Assembly (NCBI GenBank): GCA_934120635.1 | Contig: CAKOUR010000009.1 | Location: forward strand, 1-64,000 | Length of the DNA: 64,000 nucleotides | Direction of reading: 5' to 3' | Source of the DNA: an uncultured Bacilli bacterium | GTDB taxonomy: Bacteria; Bacillota_I; Bacilli_A; RF39; UBA660 | In this document: piece by piece, positions 60,801 through 64,000 of the stretch | How the letters are laid out: every line of letters starts with the position of its first letter | How positions within the stretch are numbered: position 1 is the first letter of the stretch | Position numbers and translations under genes: made by a program | The notes under the pieces: model-generated | The model's input: the letters and a program-made list of their open reading frames with translations, nothing else | Database searches by the model: none | What the model was told of the DNA's origin: nothing

Positions 60801-63800
60801 GGGAACTCCTAATGGTAAGGTTACAGTAAATATACGTGGAGGTAAAATTGTTAATACTTATGCTGGGGGTAATAAAACAGAAGTTGGAGAGCCAGTAATT
60901 AATTTTTATGGTGGCGTTACAGAAAATGGCTATGGTGGAGGAAATCAAGCTAAAGTTAATGTTAGCCATGTTTTGTTAGATGGTGGTAAGGTTAATAATT
61001 TGTTCGGTTCTTCTAATTTGAGTGGAGATGTTTCTACTAGTAATGTTGTTGTTTCTTCTGGAATTGGAGAAAATATTTATGGTGGTAATAATATTGGTGG
61101 TACTACGAATATTTCTAATGTTAATATAAATGGTGGAGAAATTAATAATGTATATGGTGGGGGTAGAGAAACTGATATTAGTACTTCTTCTAATGTTAAT
61201 ATAATGGGGAGTGCTACTAATGTTTTTGGAGGTTCTGATAAATCTGGTAATGTTAAGACCAGTTATATTAATGTTAATGATGGTGTTGTTACTAATATTT
61301 ATGGGGGGAATAATTTAGGTGGTAAGACTAATACTTCTAATGTTACGGTTAATGGTGGTATTATTGGTTCTTTATATGGTGGTGGATTAGAAGCTTTTAC
61401 TACTACTTCTAATTTGAATGTTCTTTATGGTAAGGTTGATTATTTATTTGGTGGGGGTAAGAGTGCTGGTGTTAATGATACACATCTTAATTTAAATAAA
61501 GGATATATTAAAAATACTTATGGGGGATCTAATGTTTTAGGAGATGTAATTAATACTAATATTAAGAATACTAATTTAGAGTTAGAGAGTAATAGTGATT
61601 TGTATGCTGATGTTACATTTGATAAAAGTACTGTTAATCAGACAAATAATCAGAATATTAAGTCTAGTGAGAATATTAAGGTTACTCTTCATAATAATTC
61701 AAATGTTAGTTATAATGATTGGGATTTTTATTTAATTACAACTGATTCTGTATTTGATTCTAATTGGTCTTCTACAAATATAGAGGAGATTAATGGGGTA
61801 TTTCATGCTAATCAGGTTAATCAATGGTATGGAACAAATGCTTTGTCTTCTTATTCAACTCTTTCTTTTGATTTTAATATTCACTCTTATGTATCTTATG
61901 ATGACTTTTTTGTTATTGGTTATGTTTTAATTGGTCATACTTCTAATTCTGATGATGTTAAGACTGTTTATTATAATGATTTATATGTTACTAATATGTA
62001 TGGTGGTAATAATGAGGGTGGTGTTACTACTAATAGTAATATTGATTTATCTAGTGGTATTTATGGTACTGTTTATGGTGGTGGAAATAAGGCTGTTATT
62101 AATAAAAGTAATGTTAATGTTGTTAATGCTACTATTTTGAATTCTATTTATGGTGGTGGAAATGCTGCTTCTGTTCTTACTGATACTTCTTTAAATGTTT
62201 TGGATAAGACTACTGTAAATGGTGATGTTTATGGTGGCGGTAATGATGCTATTGTTGATGGAGATACTAATGTAAAAATTGTTGGTGCTTCTGTTTTAGG
62301 TAATACTTATGGTGGCGGTAATAATGGAGCTGTTTTAGGGGAAGCTAATACTAGGATTACTAGTAGTACTATTTCTAATAGTGCTCATGCTGGTGGTAAT
62401 GGTAAGACGGCAGTGGTTGTTATGGGAAATAAGATTGATGTTGAGGGAAAAACGTTGATTAAAAAGCATTTGTTTGGTGGTGGAAATGCTGCTGCTACGG
62501 GATGTGATAAAGAGTTTACTTCTTCTTTAGAACTTGTTTCTTGTGATAATGTTAATCAGGCATATAGTTATGTTAATGTGGCTGGTGCATCAATTTTAGG
62601 TAATGTTTATGGTGGGGCTAATACTTCGGTTGTTTATGGTGAAACTTTTGTTAATATTGGTATTGATACTTTAGATAAAAGTAATAATTATATAAAGGAT
62701 GATATTGATATTAAGGGTACGGTTTTTGGTGGTGGAGAGGCTAATGCTAGTGGTAGTGTTGATTATGATTTTAAGTTTATTAGTGTTACAAAAGGAATTA
62801 ATATTGATATTAATGGACTTAATCATGATGTTTATTTAATTGAAGGTTCTATTTTTGGTAGTGGGAATGCTTCTTCTTCTGGTGGATATAGTTATATTAA
62901 TATTAATAATTATGGTACTTTTGATAATTATAAGACTAATGTATCTATTCAAAGAAGTGATGTTGTTACTTTGAATAATAGTGCTATTGAATTATTAGGA
63001 GCTACAGATAGGACAAATAAATATAAGAATGAGTTATTTACTTTTAGTAGAATTAAACATCTTAAGTTAAAGAATGGATCAGTATTATATTTAAATAAAG
63101 GTACTAACTTATTAGAAAGGTATTCTAGTTTAGTTGATGTTGATGGTAAAGAGAAAAAAGTTGAAGTTTTAATTGATTTAGAAGAGAAAAAAGTTACAAA
63201 AAATGGGGATAATCGTATTTATATGCTTGAGGGAAAGAATATGAATATTTCTGATGATGAATCTCTTGCTACTTATGGAGAGGTTGATGGAATGACTTTT
63301 TTTGGAATGTTTACTAAGGATAGGACAGGTAAAATTGCTACAGCACTTTATTCGAAAGAGTATAGTTATGGTGATCAGGTTAGTAGTTCAGAACTTTATC
63401 ATTTTTCTAGTGGTAGTTATGTAATGGGACAACATAAGGAGAAACATGATTATAAAAAAGATGGATTTTATACGAATTATCCTGATGATGGTAATGTTCT
63501 TAAGCAAGATTATATTGAACCAACGCCTAATGATACTATTTATTATAGATGGGTAGTAGGTGAGGCTGTTGATGTTATTGAAATTAGTTTGACAGCAAGT
63601 AAATATTCTACTTTGGGTACATATGAGTTACAATTACTTAATTATTATCAGCCTAATACTGAATTTCATATTTTAGGTGTTAATTTTGATAATTTATCTA
63701 ATAATATTGAACTGCTTGCTAGTGATGATATTCCAAGGTATGCTAATAATGTTGAGGATGCTAATCGTGATTTTGGATTATCAATTAAAACTGGAACTAA

Positions 63801-64000
63801 TGGTTGGATTACTAAGGGAAGTACTGATTTTATTACTGAAAAAGGGAAAGAATTAAAGGGAACAACAAGTTATAAAAGTGAAAATTCTTCGGTAATACCT
63901 AGTTTTATTTTCTATTTATATCATTCTAAAAATTTGAATGTTTCTTCTGATTTTGGGAGTGTAGTGATATCTTTAATGGTGTCTACTCCTATTGATGATT
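57862..64000 (+). CDS. Giant secreted protein with YGGG(N) repeats, partial
   Basis: The frame is open from ATG 57862 to the window end (over 2,046 residues, C-terminus missing). After a signal-anchor (about 9-30) come an InlB B-repeat/Flg_new-like module (about 137-200, with MGFNGWVTDYSGV and ending VKITFHASW) and a mixed region to about 600. From about residue 610 to 1,670 the sequence shows roughly two dozen imperfect repeats of 25-45 residues. Each has short strands, a turn G.I..V and the motif YGGGN or FGGS. This is the periodicity of a right-handed beta-helix or similar solenoid. An interruption lies at about 1,235-1,375, and another non-repeat domain follows after 1,680. Adhesin or matrix-fibre protein is the likely role. 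Confidence 0.85.
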   Translation, partial: MRYRNVKTSKILITIILSVFVIASITTYSLTYSEYTTTTTLSEVENASGIFDNTVVVDDSTSDYNYYMSLNYTENSSNTLPTGVNQNIYTKNNLVNVEITYDGSSIDDNSLVGYVSLSERQNIYKYYKMYPVVDGYVDIPLIENPFTDRPTNMGFNGWVTDYSGVILRYDDKFYERYARVPVNSIGDVKITFHASWVSANVGNITSSSNQWSSAFGSLNKKGMVQLGGSIPVYESVVGLYTKEHISGGSWWNRVYFPENSFDDSGKNIEGQQCRDWNGCDYYAKVLADVYNAGVTYYKLVNKRMQSYTPKITGYDELPGLEPGKVLASFYRKVKINRYEDISGYYNDDGVYQESGTCSSSSGCFYYELVQYYDNNGQVETVVDGESYYYLATRDTNIIVMKSNTSSVPSDSMVKPYTLTSVYNGVDYRNNVTWTVSNSAVYAYSDVNIENIRINSNALDDGKNNPTSSASSSRYFYGNYHNVRFGRGILRTGNYKNFYGILGGDNKYENLGNSGNVYKYSLIIESGFYNVLSLSNGSVYDNYSWNTSNKYIMNKSIYGNDYDRVKKDNDKFDVSFCAAASWGGGDYYSSSNIGYDLVVKSGSFGTKKVDYSAGLYMGGRGYGEHYTSKKTKIEGGWIYNLIGGPSVGSSRSNYNDIYLYMTGGEVDSIVGGAGLSTTYGNRVLAITGGVVNYHVFGGSNGYIGNSGDGKLTGSSFIYVGGNALIGNENNVNNNTKLWGAEAGSVFGIGNGNSSNDSIGTNDNSAIIIDGDAIVSGNVYGGGNYGATGINGTGNNYTHINLLGGLVKGNVYGGGNNNGAGSSSNFKVNIVLNGGVVEGSIYGGSRTKGTISGSVNLNLLSGHVKTSCYGGGEGGYVSSTNSGTFVTGNVDVVVGNTDADNKLLKIDNSIYGGSAFGTVNGSSNSSNISSYNTTLQVLSGTINNVYGGGEGNDTYTPYVLGNVNVDVYGGSINNVFGGSDQKGTPNGKVTVNIRGGKIVNTYAGGNKTEVGEPVINFYGGVTENGYGGGNQAKVNVSHVLLDGGKVNNLFGSSNLSGDVSTSNVVVSSGIGENIYGGNNIGGTTNISNVNINGGEINNVYGGGRETDISTSSNVNIMGSATNVFGGSDKSGNVKTSYINVNDGVVTNIYGGNNLGGKTNTSNVTVNGGIIGSLYGGGLEAFTTTSNLNVLYGKVDYLFGGGKSAGVNDTHLNLNKGYIKNTYGGSNVLGDVINTNIKNTNLELESNSDLYADVTFDKSTVNQTNNQNIKSSENIKVTLHNNSNVSYNDWDFYLITTDSVFDSNWSSTNIEEINGVFHANQVNQWYGTNALSSYSTLSFDFNIHSYVSYDDFFVIGYVLIGHTSNSDDVKTVYYNDLYVTNMYGGNNEGGVTTNSNIDLSSGIYGTVYGGGNKAVINKSNVNVVNATILNSIYGGGNAASVLTDTSLNVLDKTTVNGDVYGGGNDAIVDGDTNVKIVGASVLGNTYGGGNNGAVLGEANTRITSSTISNSAHAGGNGKTAVVVMGNKIDVEGKTLIKKHLFGGGNAAATGCDKEFTSSLELVSCDNVNQAYSYVNVAGASILGNVYGGANTSVVYGETFVNIGIDTLDKSNNYIKDDIDIKGTVFGGGEANASGSVDYDFKFISVTKGINIDINGLNHDVYLIEGSIFGSGNASSSGGYSYININNYGTFDNYKTNVSIQRSDVVTLNNSAIELLGATDRTNKYKNELFTFSRIKHLKLKNGSVLYLNKGTNLLERYSSLVDVDGKEKKVEVLIDLEEKKVTKNGDNRIYMLEGKNMNISDDESLATYGEVDGMTFFGMFTKDRTGKIATALYSKEYSYGDQVSSSELYHFSSGSYVMGQHKEKHDYKKDGFYTNYPDDGNVLKQDYIEPTPNDTIYYRWVVGEAVDVIEISLTASKYSTLGTYELQLLNYYQPNTEFHILGVNFDNLSNNIELLASDDIPRYANNVEDANRDFGLSIKTGTNGWITKGSTDFITEKGKELKGTTSYKSENSSVIPSFIFYLYHSKNLNVSSDFGSVVISLMVSTPIDD

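Noticed and set aside
58282..60969. Several antisense frames of 60-130 residues over the giant gene and its start
   Set aside because: They are composed of Ile/Asn/Ser/Thr from reverse reading of Gly/Asn/Tyr repeats; no ribosome sites or promoters; the plus-strand frame is uninterrupted.
60181..62300. CRISPR array or tandem DNA repeat
   Set aside because: The repeats are protein-level YGGG motifs at irregular spacing with diverged bases, inside one open frame.
1..64000. tRNA or rRNA genes
   Set aside because: I looked for GGTTCRANNC arms and conserved rRNA blocks in the gaps and found none; the GGTTC strings seen sit in coding sequence or the repeat at 31674-31700.

Overview
The window is very AT-rich DNA with dense, mostly co-directional genes, short intergenic gaps, AGGAGG-type ribosome binding sites, TTGACA/TATAAT promoters (many with an extended TGn-10) and hairpin plus T-run terminators. 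TGA is used as a stop and tryptophan is TGG, so the code is the standard bacterial one and not the Mycoplasma code. Gene content (SepF and DivIVA, AddAB, SufCDSU, ParE, RNase R, T-box IleRS, M23 and HtrA proteins, SipW-type signal peptidase) points to a low-GC Firmicutes lineage, probably a host-associated Bacilli or Erysipelotrichia/RF39-like gut bacterium. That placement is inference.

Layout. 1-880: tail of a membrane protein, then a decayed 642-bp insertion element with 34-bp inverted ends. 884-9352: a NitT/TauT-type ABC transporter operon (minus strand) whose substrate-binding gene is split by a 5.9-kb serine-recombinase element (about 3131-9067). The element carries an M3 peptidase, an M23 peptidase, the recombinase, a LamG surface protein and a tail-anchored protein. 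Removing it between two 7-bp copies of TTGTTGC restores a 333-residue binding protein in frame. 9469-31523: mostly core genes, namely GAPDH, a sigma-70-like factor, a Suf cluster lacking SufB, SepF, DivIVA, a second cysteine desulfurase with a membrane thioredoxin-like protein, RNase R, two CapA-like paralogues, ParE, TadA, RarA, an Abi_2 protein, HtrA and rubrerythrin.

31950-48600: a thioester/SpaA-type surface protein, T-box-controlled type 2-like IleRS, uracil-DNA glycosylase, a leucine-rich-repeat wall protein, AddB and AddA with a MerR-like gene between them, CutA and a HAD hydrolase.

48733-64000: the most unusual region. One promoter drives seven closely packed genes: a signal peptidase homologue lacking the catalytic Ser and His, a secreted protein, an unknown soluble protein, a membrane-anchored McrB-like AAA+ ATPase, a DUF2357/McrC-N-like partner without a nuclease, an intact SipW-type signal peptidase and a TasA/camelysin-like substrate. 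Around it lie further camelysin-like proteins (one on the opposite strand, from back-to-back promoters) and a giant secreted protein of more than 2,046 residues with about two dozen YGGG(N) repeats, running off the window. I read this as a surface-fibre or matrix export locus in which an McrB-type motor has been co-opted for envelope work. The assembly role is a hypothesis.
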